Source of the DNA: Chryseobacterium wanjuense
GTDB lineage: Bacteria > Bacteroidota > Bacteroidia > Flavobacteriales > Weeksellaceae
NCBI RefSeq assembly: GCF_900111495.1
Contig: NZ_FOIU01000005.1
Coordinates: forward strand, 91,528-155,527
DNA length: 64,000 nucleotides
Direction: 5' to 3'
Shown: positions 41,217-50,667 of the stretch, piece after piece
Layout of the letters: each line of letters starts with the position of its first letter
Position numbering within the stretch: position 1 is the first letter of the stretch
Translations under genes and position numbers: made by a program
The notes under the pieces: generated by a model
Seen by the model: the letters and a program-made list of their open reading frames with translations, nothing else
Told to the model about the DNA's origin: nothing
Database searches by the model: none

Positions 41217-41521
41217 CACAATTAAAACCGAGTATAATATGACTGGAAATTTTTAAAATCTCCAAGATATTACCTTATTTACTTCAGATTGATTTTATTC
41301 CGACGCTCATCGTGAATGCGTAAAAGCTGTTTTCCTGAACAGATTTCGTTCAAATGGTGTGAAAAACAACAGCCTTCTTCCAAAACTTTTGGAAAAAGAC
41401 CCCTGATTCTCATGAATAACTTGTGTCATTAGTTTTGTGCCTGATTTTGATGATGGTGGGAACTTAAAATTTTTCTTCCAGACGAAGATAAATCAATTAA
41501 AAATCGAAACATAAATAATTA
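41217..41521. other. Intergenic between the two kinase systems
   Basis: About 300 nt with no convincing ORF or RNA arm pattern. The palindromic segment CTTCCAAAACTTTTGGAAAA near 41373 may be a spacer hairpin. Confidence 0.4.
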
Positions 41522-41561
41522 TGTAGAAAAAAAACTACATTTTTATAGAATAATATCCACA
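41522..41561. promoter_or_regulatory. Tandem 18-bp operators before the second kinase
   Basis: Site 1 (41522-41539) is TGTAGAAAAAAAACTACA, a 5-bp dyad in A-rich spacing. Site 2 (41544-41561, TATAGAATAATATCCACA) is weaker, 22 bp from the first. They lie about 20-60 bp upstream of the -7 box at 41580-41587. Confidence 0.6.
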
Positions 41562-41579
41562 AAAATGTAATTTAAATAA

Positions 41580-41587
41580 TATTTTTG
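41580..41587 (+). promoter_or_regulatory. -7 box of the second kinase operon
   Basis: TATTTTTG is followed by CACAAAG, 26 nt before the start codon. Confidence 0.55.
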
Positions 41588-41613
41588 CACAAAGCCAATA
41601 ACTTCACCACATA

Positions 41614-42804
41614 ATGAAATTACCTTGCCTTATTTCTTTGGTATTATTCTTCTGTATAGATGCAAAGAATTATACCTCAACGAGATACGCAACAAATAAT
41701 GGTGATATTCCTTCTACTATCAAAAGAGTTAGTCATAAAGACCTATCCAAAAAGCCGACTGATATTGAAAATATTTATCTTCAAAAGAAGCTTGAAAGGA
41801 AATTTAATTCGCAGAATATAAGCATTAACGATAAAAAACACACCCTCACCGTAAGCCCGGGAAGGTATGATCTGGTTGTAAAATTTTTAATTTCTGAAAA
41901 AGGAAAATATATCTACAAGACCATTCCTATTGAAATAAGACCTTACTTTTATCAAACCTTTACCTTTAAAATAACTTTTCTGCTTGTCGGAATTATTTTC
42001 ATCTTGATGGCCATCCGTTTCAGATCCATATTTTTAAGGAAAAACAGAGTTTTAACGAAATCTCTTCATGATAAAAACATACAGCTTTTAGAAACAAATA
42101 CGACACTGGAAATCACCCAAAACCGCCTTAAAACCGAATCTGATTATCAAAAAAAGCTTATTGAAAGCATCAGTCATGACATAACGACACCTGTGAAATT
42201 CATTGCGATGCTCTCCCAGGAACTGGCCGAATCTGACGACACCAAAACCCAGAAAAAATATTTTGACAGCATTCATAAAACGTCTGAACAGCTGTATAAA
42301 TTCACATTAAGTTTAAAAGAATATACAGAACTTTACAAAGAAGAAAATACCTCTAAGCAAGAATATAAAATCTATGATCTTATCGAAGAAAAAAGATTGT
42401 TGTTTGAACAGATCGCTCTGAAAAAAAATACCATGATGTATAATTTTTGTGATCATCATATATCTACGAAAATCAACCGGAATATTCTTTCGTCTGTTTT
42501 TCACAATATTATTGATAATGCTGTAAAACATACATCAGACGGAGAAATTACGATCCGGACAAAAATTATCGATTCTTATGTAGAACTCGACATTACAGAT
42601 ACGGGAAGCGGAATGTCCGATGAGCAAATACAATATTATACCCTACTTTCTGAGGACTCTACGTGTGGAAATTTAATTTTTAAAAATTACGGATTAGGGC
42701 TTCACATCGTCATACAACTGATCAAAAAAACAAATTCTAAAATCTACTTTCAAAAAAATAAAACTAAGGGAACGACTATCAAAATTTTAATTACATATGA
42801 ATAA
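41614..42804 (+). CDS. Sensor kinase 2, propeller-less paralogue
   Basis: The 396-residue protein has a signal-like N-terminus. The periplasmic part is only about 100 residues and corresponds to the Y_Y_Y end of kinase 1 (SPGRYDLVVKFLISEKGK against SPGDYTLNVRILISPEGK). One span follows (about 119-137), then H188 in ISHDITTP and a HATPase with DTGSGMSDE and YGLGLHIV. The cytoplasmic halves of kinases 1 and 2 align throughout. It has thus lost the propeller sensor but kept every kinase motif. It overlaps the response regulator by 8 bases. Confidence 0.9.
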   Translation: MKLPCLISLVLFFCIDAKNYTSTRYATNNGDIPSTIKRVSHKDLSKKPTDIENIYLQKKLERKFNSQNISINDKKHTLTVSPGRYDLVVKFLISEKGKYIYKTIPIEIRPYFYQTFTFKITFLLVGIIFILMAIRFRSIFLRKNRVLTKSLHDKNIQLLETNTTLEITQNRLKTESDYQKKLIESISHDITTPVKFIAMLSQELAESDDTKTQKKYFDSIHKTSEQLYKFTLSLKEYTELYKEENTSKQEYKIYDLIEEKRLLFEQIALKKNTMMYNFCDHHISTKINRNILSSVFHNIIDNAVKHTSDGEITIRTKIIDSYVELDITDTGSGMSDEQIQYYTLLSEDSTCGNLIFKNYGLGLHIVIQLIKKTNSKIYFQKNKTKGTTIKILITYE

Positions 42805-43411
42805 AAAAATACTCATTGCAGATGACCACCACGTTGTAAGAATAGGTACCGCCATGATTCTGGAAAAAAACTTTGATGGATTATTTATAGACTTTGCCGA
42901 AACATACAGCGAGATAAAACAAAAAATTATTGCAGAAAAATTCGATCTCCTGATTCTAGATATTGAACTTCCCGGAAGTGTTTTTAAAGCTATGATCAAA
43001 GAACTGAAAAGCCTATCCAAAGACCTTCTGATCCTGGTTTTTTCTTCCCATAAAGAAACAATTGCCCTACAGTATTTTGAAGAAGGCGCCAATGGTTTTT
43101 TAAATAAACTCAATACCCCGGAAACGCTGGTAGCAGCCATAGAATCGATTTTCAGCACCGGAATCTATTATTCACCTTTTCTGATGAGTAAGCTGATGGA
43201 AAGAAATAATAAAAAAAGTCCCGAAGATCTTTTATCTGAAAGAGAATTACAGGTTTTTATGCTTCTGGCTAAAGGGAACGGAAACCTGGAAATTGCAAAC
43301 ATCCTGGAAATTCAGGAGTCTACCGTCGGGACTTATAAAAGAAGAATCTACAACAAACTTAATATCAGCAACCTCGTTGACCTTCTTGAAATTTATAATG
43401 GTTTACATTAA
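42797..43411 (+). CDS. LuxR/NarL-family response regulator 2
   Basis: The 204-residue protein is a close paralogue of response regulator 1: MNKKILIADDHHVVRIG, D55 in LLILDIELPG, and LSERELQVFMLLAKGNGN as the HTH opening. All receiver residues are kept. It stops 15 nt from the convergent end of the collar-protein gene, with no clear terminator between. Confidence 0.92.
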   Translation: MNKKILIADDHHVVRIGTAMILEKNFDGLFIDFAETYSEIKQKIIAEKFDLLILDIELPGSVFKAMIKELKSLSKDLLILVFSSHKETIALQYFEEGANGFLNKLNTPETLVAAIESIFSTGIYYSPFLMSKLMERNNKKSPEDLLSERELQVFMLLAKGNGNLEIANILEIQESTVGTYKRRIYNKLNISNLVDLLEIYNGLH

Positions 43412-43426
43412 TTAATATTAAAAAAA

Positions 43427-44485
43427 TTACTGTCCTAAATACACAAAATAATTGGCATTTAAAGCACTCGGTCTGATGTCTACCGGCGCGTCACTTCCTC
43501 CTGAAGACACAGAGTAGGTATGGTTGCTACCGCCAAACCCAGTGGTACGGGAATAGTTTGCCCCGCCAACAAAACTTCCTGACAACCAATAATCATGAAC
43601 GTTGTTTCCGCCACCGTTTATTGTATTTGTCCGTATTCTATCGAGCGTCATCGTATGCGTGTGCGCACCTGTAGAGTTGGTAGAATAATTAAAATTAAAC
43701 AAAGGAAGATTGGCTCTGGTCAGTGTAACGGCATTACTTCCCGTGAAAGTTCCGGGAGTTGTTGTTGCAGTTCCCATAGAATATCTTCCGGCTGCATTAG
43801 GAAGTACTGTCGTAATTCCTAAAATACTTGATGCATTGTTTTGGGCAGCTACAGGTAGTGTAGTGACAGCCCGCCCGTCCAGAAGATACCATCCGTCATG
43901 ATCCGTTGTAGCATATGAAGGTTTTACATCTCCAATATCAAAAAACTCTGCGTCGTGCATAAGTACACCTTGCGCATCAGAAATTACATTTCCTGCAGTA
44001 TTCAGCCCTTGAACTCTTACATCTCCATTTACATCTAAAGTCACTGTAGGTGCGGCCGTAAGGATTCCGATTCTGGAAACCGTGTCTATGATACGAAACA
44101 GATCGGGTCCCATATTAAAATATTTTCCGTTCAGTGTCATCAATCTGTCCGAAGTAAGTATCCCGTCGATGGTATATACAATATCATTACTGTTGATAAT
44201 GTTTTCCAATAAGGGTCTCCAGGTTCCTGACTGATAAAACCAAAAACCTTTTCTGTTGATGGTAGCCCCGTCGCTGGTCAATGAATATACAATTTCAGAC
44301 TGATCAGGATTTTGAATGCCCTGGATTTGTGCTGCGGTCTGTCTCGGAATTAATATCCCGTTTTTGGTTGAAACGATATCCAGCACAGCCTGAGGTGAGC
44401 TCGTTCCGATTCCTATTACTGCTTTTTGTGCACTAAAAGAAGAATATATAAATAAAAATACTGAAGTAATTATTATTTTTTTCAT
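43427..44485 (-). CDS. Tail-collar-like surface protein 3
   Basis: The 352-residue protein has a signal peptide (ending SSFSAQ). The N-terminal GIGTSSPQAVLDIVS repeat is typical of flavobacterial surface/fibre proteins. A WYLLDGRAV segment follows, and a C-terminal collar-like domain has an H-x-H in GAHTHTMTLDR and ends NYFVYLGQ. It is third of three tandem paralogues on the minus strand. It is probably secreted or cell-surface; adhesion is a guess. Confidence 0.75.
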   Translation of the reverse strand: MKKIIITSVFLFIYSSFSAQKAVIGIGTSSPQAVLDIVSTKNGILIPRQTAAQIQGIQNPDQSEIVYSLTSDGATINRKGFWFYQSGTWRPLLENIINSNDIVYTIDGILTSDRLMTLNGKYFNMGPDLFRIIDTVSRIGILTAAPTVTLDVNGDVRVQGLNTAGNVISDAQGVLMHDAEFFDIGDVKPSYATTDHDGWYLLDGRAVTTLPVAAQNNASSILGITTVLPNAAGRYSMGTATTTPGTFTGSNAVTLTRANLPLFNFNYSTNSTGAHTHTMTLDRIRTNTINGGGNNVHDYWLSGSFVGGANYSRTTGFGGSNHTYSVSSGGSDAPVDIRPSALNANYFVYLGQ

Positions 44486-44495
44486 GCTTTCCTGT

Positions 44496-45530
44496 TTATT
44501 GTCCCAAATAAATGAAGTAAGTATATGTTATGCTTTCCGGCACAATACTGAACGGTGTTCCGCTTCCTCCAGAGCTCACTACTCCACTATGGGCATGTGC
44601 TCCGGCAGAAGGTAATGTAATAGTAGCCGTTCCGCTCGCTGTACCTCTTCCTGACCTTAAAACATAAGCATTTCCAGCTGCATTCGGAGCAAAGTTAAAT
44701 CCGGATGCCGCAAGTATGTGTGTATGATCTGTAGATGTAGAAGTAGATCCCGTCATGCTGTAGTTCGGAAGATTGGCTCTGATAAGTGTCACATTGGATG
44801 ATCCTCCGGAAGCTAGTGTAGAACCTTGTTTCATCAAAAGATTTTCTGCATTAATTAAATTACCGCTTATCCCTAATGTTGCCGCGTTGGTTTGTGCCGC
44901 TGCCGATAAGGTATTTACAGCTCTTCCGTCCAGTTTATACCATCCGTTGTGATCTGTCGGCCGTAAAGATTCTTTTACCGTTCCGTAAGGTACTTTAGGT
45001 CCGTTGGCTAATGTTCCGTCTGCTGTAGCCACTACATTTCCCGCAGATAAATTTCTTACCCTTGTATTTCCGCTGACATCCAAAGTATGCTGCGGCGTAT
45101 TGGTACCGATACCAACTCTCTGATTTGTTGAAAGAATGGTAAGTTTATTTGAATCAAAAGATAAATTATTCCCGTTCATGGTCATGGTACGGTCGGAAGT
45201 CAGTGTCCCGTCCCCGTTATAAAGATCAATATTAGGCTGAACCGATGCACCGAAAGGTTTCCATGTCGTTCCGTCGTAATACCAAAAACCCTGGCTTTTA
45301 ATAACAGTTCCGTCAGTAGTTGTAGCGTATACCAATTCTCCAATCTCCGGATTGCTGATCGCTTCTGCCTGAGTTGCCGCCAATCTCGGAATCAAAACAC
45401 CCTGTGTTGTAGAGGTAACATCTAATGCAGCCTTTGGAGCAGATGTACCAACACCTACTTGCGCGTTTATATTCATTATTGATAAAACACCCAATAATGA
45501 TGCGATTTTTATGATAATTCTGGTTTGCAT
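44496..45530 (-). CDS. Tail-collar-like surface protein 2
   Basis: The 344-residue paralogue has signal peptide (MNINAQ), GVGTSAPKAALDVTS, GWYKLDGRAV and an H-x-H in TDHTHILAA, ending YTYFIYLGQ. Spacing to protein 3 is 10 nt and to protein 1 is 10 nt, so the three form one operon. Variable central segments with conserved ends suggest diversification of the distal tip. Confidence 0.75.
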   Translation of the reverse strand: MQTRIIIKIASLLGVLSIMNINAQVGVGTSAPKAALDVTSTTQGVLIPRLAATQAEAISNPEIGELVYATTTDGTVIKSQGFWYYDGTTWKPFGASVQPNIDLYNGDGTLTSDRTMTMNGNNLSFDSNKLTILSTNQRVGIGTNTPQHTLDVSGNTRVRNLSAGNVVATADGTLANGPKVPYGTVKESLRPTDHNGWYKLDGRAVNTLSAAAQTNAATLGISGNLINAENLLMKQGSTLASGGSSNVTLIRANLPNYSMTGSTSTSTDHTHILAASGFNFAPNAAGNAYVLRSGRGTASGTATITLPSAGAHAHSGVVSSGGSGTPFSIVPESITYTYFIYLGQ

Positions 45531-45540
45531 AAGATTTTTA

Positions 45541-46599
45541 TTAAGTTCCTAGATAAATAAAATAATTAACCTGTATGTAGCTCGGTGATAAAGGAATAGC
45601 TGTATTTGTTCCTCCTGAAGGTATTGTAACCGTGTGGGAATGTGCTCCGTCTGCACTACTCGTATAATTCTGGCTCGCCGTTATTGAACCGGCAGCTGCT
45701 CCACCTGCTAATTGATAAGAATTGGCAGATCCGGCAGGATCCTGGAGAATATCCGTTGCTCTTAATGTGGTCTCTCCCGGACTCACCAAAGTATGGGTAT
45801 GTGTTGGAGTTGTAGTAGTTCCGGACAATGTGAAAGTCGGCATATTGGTTTGTGTCAATACTACACTTGCCGCTCCCGTAGTTGTTCCCGGAGTTCCCTG
45901 CTTGATGTATTTATTGGCCGCGTCGGGAAGATTTCCTGTAATTCCTAAGCTTGCTGCTCTTGTCTGAACATTTGCCGGTAAAGAGGTTAAAGCCCTTCCG
46001 TCCAGCAAATACCATCCGGCGTGATCTGTAGTTACAGAAGAATAACGCATATCTCCATAATGATATACAGAGGAAGCATCCGTCGTCAAAGTACCATCAG
46101 CAGTGGAATAAACACTTCCCTGCGGTAAAGAGCGAACCCTCATCGATCCGTTGACATCGAGTTTCTGAGTAGGTGTTGCGGTCATTACACCCACATTTCC
46201 GGTAGTGTCTCCTGAAATAAATAATTTATCCGGACCCACATTCAGGGAGTGGCTGTCCATGCTTACAATTCTGTTTCCGGTAAGTGTTCCGTCTGAGTTG
46301 TAAATATTAATTCCTGCAGAACTATTCGCAACAACAGGTTTCCATACTGTACCGTCGTAAAACCAGAATCCTACTAAATTCACGGTAGTTCCCGTGTTGG
46401 TAGTACTGAACACAAGCTCACCTTCTGTGGGTGAAGCGACCTGTTCGATCTGGGAGGCTGTCATTCTGGGGATTAAAATTCCGCTTTTATCAGAAACGAT
46501 ATCTAGCGCTGCTTCAGGGGTCGGAGTGTTGATTCCGGTTTGGCTGAAAGTTTTGATGCCGGTAAGCAATAAGCATAAAACCAATACTTCTTTTCTCAT
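45541..46599 (-). CDS. Tail-collar-like surface protein 1
   Basis: The 352-residue first gene of the operon has a signal peptide (GIKTFSQ), GINTPTPEAALDIVS, GWYLLDGRAL, THTHTLVSPG and GAHSHTVTIPSGG, and ends YFIYLGT. H-x-H motifs occur in long tail-fibre tips such as T4 gp37, where they bind iron. Here the proteins have signal peptides, so they are cellular, not phage. The upstream region holds weak copies of the 18-bp operators. Confidence 0.75.
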   Translation of the reverse strand: MRKEVLVLCLLLTGIKTFSQTGINTPTPEAALDIVSDKSGILIPRMTASQIEQVASPTEGELVFSTTNTGTTVNLVGFWFYDGTVWKPVVANSSAGINIYNSDGTLTGNRIVSMDSHSLNVGPDKLFISGDTTGNVGVMTATPTQKLDVNGSMRVRSLPQGSVYSTADGTLTTDASSVYHYGDMRYSSVTTDHAGWYLLDGRALTSLPANVQTRAASLGITGNLPDAANKYIKQGTPGTTTGAASVVLTQTNMPTFTLSGTTTTPTHTHTLVSPGETTLRATDILQDPAGSANSYQLAGGAAAGSITASQNYTSSADGAHSHTVTIPSGGTNTAIPLSPSYIQVNYFIYLGT

Positions 46600-46616
46600 A
46601 TAACCAATTGATTTAA

Positions 46617-46625
46617 CAAAAGATA
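46617..46625 (-). promoter_or_regulatory. -7-like box of the collar-protein operon
   Basis: TATCTTTTG on the minus strand is close to TAnnTTTG with one extra T, 18 nt before the start. Confidence 0.5.
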
Positions 46626-46686
46626 CAATTGCAGTGTTTTGCGATGTAAAAATATTGCTTTAATCAGCTGATATTTGAAAAGTAGC

Positions 46687-46726
46687 TGTAAGAATATTGG
46701 TACAGCTTTGTGGAAAAAAGCGTACA
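46687..46726. promoter_or_regulatory. Tandem weak 18-bp sites before the collar-protein operon
   Basis: The sites 46687-46704 (TGTAAGAATATTGGTACA) and 46709-46726 (TGTGGAAAAAAGCGTACA) keep the TGT(A)-N10-TACA frame and are 22 bp apart. They match the kinase operators at only part of the arms and lie farther from the -7 box (about 75 and 97 bp). Confidence 0.4.
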
Positions 46727-46779
46727 AAAATAATTTTTAAGATCAATATTTTATGATTATATTATTGGCTCTATCCTTT

Positions 46780-47112
46780 CTAATACATCAGTTGTTTTTT
46801 GTCATTTCTAGCCCAACCTGCCTGACTCTCATACTTTACGAAAAATATTTTCAGATCTGCCTGGCTTTCATATTCTACAAAAAAGATCTTTTTCTTTGCC
46901 TGACTTTCGTATTGTGTGAAAAACCATTTCCCGTCGTTCTTTCCGGCCTGGCTTTCGTATTCGACTTTGTATACTTTAAGGTCTGCCTGGCTTTCATATT
47001 CTGTTACAAATACCTTTACATCTGCCTGACTGGAATATTGTACAGAAAAAACCTTTTGGGCACTGAACTGCAGCCCCAGAAAAATTAATAAAAATATAAA
47101 TAACTGTCTCAT
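46780..47112 (-). CDS. Small exported protein of tandem YESQAD repeats (DUF6150-like)
   Basis: The 110-residue protein has a signal peptide ending LQFSAQ. At least six repeats of about 13 residues follow, with core Y(E/S)SQA(D/G) (for example VFVTEYESQADLKVY and IFFVEYESQADLKIF). Alternation of aromatic-hydrophobic stretches suggests a small beta-solenoid or meander. I believe the family is DUF6150; function unknown. Confidence 0.75.
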   Translation of the reverse strand: MRQLFIFLLIFLGLQFSAQKVFSVQYSSQADVKVFVTEYESQADLKVYKVEYESQAGKNDGKWFFTQYESQAKKKIFFVEYESQADLKIFFVKYESQAGWARNDKKQLMY

Positions 47113-47162
47113 TGTGTTTTGTATTACAATTAATGAATAAAAAGATACAAAATTTTATGCAA

Positions 47163-47193
47163 TAAAAAAGCGCTCACATTTCTGCAAGCGCTC
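47163..47193 (-). terminator. Terminator of the VIT/vWA gene
   Basis: On the minus strand, AGCGCT (47092 side: 47192-47187) pairs with AGCGCT (47074 side: 47174-47169), followed by TTTTTT. It is about 235 nt beyond the VIT/vWA stop. Confidence 0.72.
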
Positions 47194-47429
47194 CAAACTC
47201 AATCTCCTTCATGATATACCGACCACTTGAAATTCACATTTCCACATTCAATTTATTTATGTTTTTACCCTTTCGTTTTAAAAACCCGCAGATTTGCCGA
47301 TGGTACAGACTTTTAATAAAAATGAATTTATAATTCCCGGATCATACAGTTTATAAGATTAAAAAATGCTGTTCCATCTGCTCAACCTGCAGGTACACCT
47401 CAATCACTGAATTTTTTGAAAAAATTATA

Positions 47430-50400
47430 TTAAAATTCAAATTCGCCAATCAAAATACCGTCTCCTTTTTGTTTATTATCTTTCTGATTCTGGAAAACCA
47501 CTATTTTTCTTTCCTGTTTTCCGGTTGCATAATTGATAAAAACTTCTGCCATAATCGCTGTCGGCCCCGCAATTCCCACCTGATTTTCACCAAAGAAATT
47601 AGTCTGAATTTGGTATTTCCCTTTGATGGCTTTTTTCAGTAAAAACTGCTCCGGCCCGAAACCTCGCGTAAAATCGTCACTTATTCTTCCTCCGATTGCG
47701 GTTTCTTTGTGAGAATACATACAACGCTCTTTATTAGGATCTGTTACCCAAAGATCGATGTCGGTATCGTCTTTGTTCCAGTTGATGACAACCCTGATGT
47801 TTACGGGAAGCTCTGCAATAATTTTAGGATTGATATTTTTTAAATCTAATTTATTTCCGTAGTTGCTGATCAGCTGGTTGATCTCCATAATGATGATCTC
47901 TTCAATTCCGTCGTCGCGGTTGGCAAGCTCTTTTGTATAAGACTGTGTCAAAACTTTATACAGATTATCCAAAGCACTCTGATATTCTTGGTTGTCTTCC
48001 AATGCCAAAGCATAATCTCTGTAACTCTGAGGATCAAACGGTCTCCATTCCAGCACTTTTTGAGTGGCAAAAAGCTCTTTATCATATACTTCAGCCTGTT
48101 TCAGCTTGTAAGCCAGCAATTTGTAAAGCTCTTCATCTTCAATCTCCAGATCGGCAATGGAACTCAGTATTTTTACTCCTAATTTTTTATTATTGTTTTT
48201 AAACAGCAACTGTGAAATATCAAAGTAATACTGCGGCAGATTTTCATATTCTTTTCTATTTTTAAGATATACCTGATAGATAGCTTCCGGGTCTTTAAGA
48301 TCATTAAAAAACTTCATGTATTCTGCGTTGGATTTTACTTCCTTCATATTTATCCTTCCGGAATTGATGATATCTGATAGCTTTTCATCTTCAGACCTCA
48401 CCCCGATCTGAACTCCCGCTACTCTTCCTTGAAGCGCCTGAACTGCGTTGGTACGTGTTACTCTTCTTTCCACAATTTCATTACTTACGCTTTCCCTGCT
48501 GGCCACTACCGCTGAAGTTACAGCATCTCTTCGTTGAGAGCCATATCCTATCATTACCACTTCTTCTATTGCTTTGTCGGATTCTGAAACCTCAGCAGCT
48601 TCATCTCTGCTTTCTGAAATATTTCCCGTTACTACAACCTCCTCTATTCTCTGGCTTCTTAAAGTATCTCGTCTGGATGCATGAGAAGTTGGCTTCGGAT
48701 ACTGTTTCGGCCTATTTTCATAGTCTGTTTTCCACCATTGCTTCAGGGTTTCGGTCATTCTTTCTGCGTCTTTCATGAGATCTTCTACCCTTTCATCTTT
48801 TTCTGCCCTACGGTTTTTAACAATTTCATTAAACTGTGTCTGCAATTCTGTCGGCGGCGTGATATCATACCGAACATAATCTTCCACATTTTCCAGCACC
48901 ATAAGGCTCATATTGTTGCTTACCAGACCAAACTGTCTGCTCAGATTTTTGATTTCATTTTTGTTTTGCTTCTCGAAAAGTTCCAGTTCATTGAGCTTTT
49001 TCTGTGCCCAGAATTTTGAAATTTCCCAATCTTTTACGGTCTGTTCCTGAGCATTTAAAGTAACAGTTCTCGTTTCTGTCACTTCATTTCCGTAGCCGAA
49101 TTTTACTTTAACGGCCGTTTGATTTCCTTTTAAAATACCCGCTAAAACAAAATCCTGAGAAATCGTCTGTGCTAAAGACGGGTACACTTCAGAAAGAGAA
49201 GCATTGCTTTCTATTCCCAAAAATTTCAGTGGCTGGTACAGAAGTTTTCTTACTTCTTTTTTGGGATCGTTTTCATTAATATTTAAAAATTCACCGCCCG
49301 TTTTGTTGCTGATATATTTTAGCTGATTAAAATTCACATTATTTGACGAAGAAATCGTATATACAGGCTGTTCCCACCGCAATTTCAGCTCTCCGAAAGA
49401 CGACAACCCGTCTGTGAAAAATAAAATTTCATCATCTTTTAAAGACTCCAGCTGTCCAAAATCTGTTCCTCCGTCGTAGGTAACCTGTGACAGATACGTT
49501 TTTAGTTCGCTCCAGTTTCCATCATTTATTTTAAAACTTTTTCCTTCGTCGAATGTATTATTAATGAAATATATTCTGACGGTCAGGTTTTTATTGATTT
49601 TAAAATATTCCTCAAGCAGGCTCCATTCTTTGGTATGCTCCCGTTTCATCCCACTGAGGGAATTGTCCCAGACAATGGCCAATTTATTAGGAAGCTTTTT
49701 GGCTCTTTCGCCGGAATTAATATTTACATTTGCCAGAAAATAGGAGGAATCACCGGAAGCATTTTGCATCAAAACAGTTTGATTTTCATTATTTTGAGGG
49801 AAATTAATTTTCAGATTTCCGGTAGGTTTATATTTTGTCTTATGAGTTTCCGCTACCCATACATTTCCGTTTTTTACAAAATCAAAGCTTCCATCCGGTT
49901 TTTCTTCCAGCTGTGGAGCATCTGCATTTTGGAAAACCGTTGTTTTTATAGTAAATTCAGGGATTTCAGAAGCAACATTGAGTGGTAAAAAGTATTGATA
50001 ATTGTTCCCGGATTTTTTTAATTCATAATTATACGTGATCTGCACCGTTCTCACGCCGCCATTAGCATTGATGGGATAAATCGTTGTACGGAAATTGTTT
50101 CCCTCCACTTTTTCTAAAACTCCAGGATCGACGTTTCTTTTTTTAATGGTTTCGTACACTTCTTTTGCTTTTTCCTTTTCCACAGGAACGGCATCGCGAA
50201 GTTTCCCATTGATGTCCAGAGCATATCCGCTTGCATTCACGCCTTCCGGAAGCGGAAAAGTAAGCCTTCCCTGTCTTAATCTTCCCGAATTGTTTTTAAA
50301 AACCATCGTCACCACATTGGTGGAAATCCTGCCTGTAATTTTGGTTTCTATACTAAGTTTCTGAAGAACGACCTTATTATTTTTCTCGTATCCGCCTTTA

Positions 50401-50483
50401 CCGTCCGGAACGTCGATCGTAGGGATCTGCGCCAGAGATAAAACAGGAAAAAACAACAGTAATTTTATATATAAGCTTCTCAT
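47430..50483 (-). CDS. VIT/vWA exported protein with SusC-like TonB-box and plug text and a DUF2135-like end
   Basis: The 1017-residue protein has a signal peptide and a VIT domain (about 25-160). A vWA-like domain (about 255-400) has an altered MIDAS (VWDNSLSG). At about 615-690 two TonB-box-like pieces appear (RIEEVVVTG and IEEVVMIGYGSQRR), followed by AVQALQGRVAGVQIG, which is the start of a SusC plug. TPR-like helices (about 750-880) and a DUF2135-like C-terminus (DDTDIDLWVTDPNKERC) follow. It may interact with TonB-dependent machinery. Such a mixture is unusual. Confidence 0.82.
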   Translation of the reverse strand: MRSLYIKLLLFFPVLSLAQIPTIDVPDGKGGYEKNNKVVLQKLSIETKITGRISTNVVTMVFKNNSGRLRQGRLTFPLPEGVNASGYALDINGKLRDAVPVEKEKAKEVYETIKKRNVDPGVLEKVEGNNFRTTIYPINANGGVRTVQITYNYELKKSGNNYQYFLPLNVASEIPEFTIKTTVFQNADAPQLEEKPDGSFDFVKNGNVWVAETHKTKYKPTGNLKINFPQNNENQTVLMQNASGDSSYFLANVNINSGERAKKLPNKLAIVWDNSLSGMKREHTKEWSLLEEYFKINKNLTVRIYFINNTFDEGKSFKINDGNWSELKTYLSQVTYDGGTDFGQLESLKDDEILFFTDGLSSFGELKLRWEQPVYTISSSNNVNFNQLKYISNKTGGEFLNINENDPKKEVRKLLYQPLKFLGIESNASLSEVYPSLAQTISQDFVLAGILKGNQTAVKVKFGYGNEVTETRTVTLNAQEQTVKDWEISKFWAQKKLNELELFEKQNKNEIKNLSRQFGLVSNNMSLMVLENVEDYVRYDITPPTELQTQFNEIVKNRRAEKDERVEDLMKDAERMTETLKQWWKTDYENRPKQYPKPTSHASRRDTLRSQRIEEVVVTGNISESRDEAAEVSESDKAIEEVVMIGYGSQRRDAVTSAVVASRESVSNEIVERRVTRTNAVQALQGRVAGVQIGVRSEDEKLSDIINSGRINMKEVKSNAEYMKFFNDLKDPEAIYQVYLKNRKEYENLPQYYFDISQLLFKNNNKKLGVKILSSIADLEIEDEELYKLLAYKLKQAEVYDKELFATQKVLEWRPFDPQSYRDYALALEDNQEYQSALDNLYKVLTQSYTKELANRDDGIEEIIIMEINQLISNYGNKLDLKNINPKIIAELPVNIRVVINWNKDDTDIDLWVTDPNKERCMYSHKETAIGGRISDDFTRGFGPEQFLLKKAIKGKYQIQTNFFGENQVGIAGPTAIMAEVFINYATGKQERKIVVFQNQKDNKQKGDGILIGEFEF

Positions 50484-50610
50484 AAAATGGGCATTTGAAT
50501 TTGAACAAATGTTTCTATTTATAAAGATGCAGGAAAGGCTGAACGGGTTGGAAATATTTTTAAAAATTTTAATAAATAATTAATAATCAATGCATTAATT
50601 TATTTAATAA

Positions 50611-50636
50611 AAAAACACCTGCTGTTATGGCAAGTG
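50611..50636 (-). terminator. Terminator of the 103-aa gene
   Basis: On the minus strand, CACTTGC (50636-50630) pairs with GCAGGTG (50622-50616; one wobble), followed by TTTTTTT. Confidence 0.72.
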
Positions 50637-50667
50637 CTTATTTTAAAATTAATTTATTCCATTAAAA

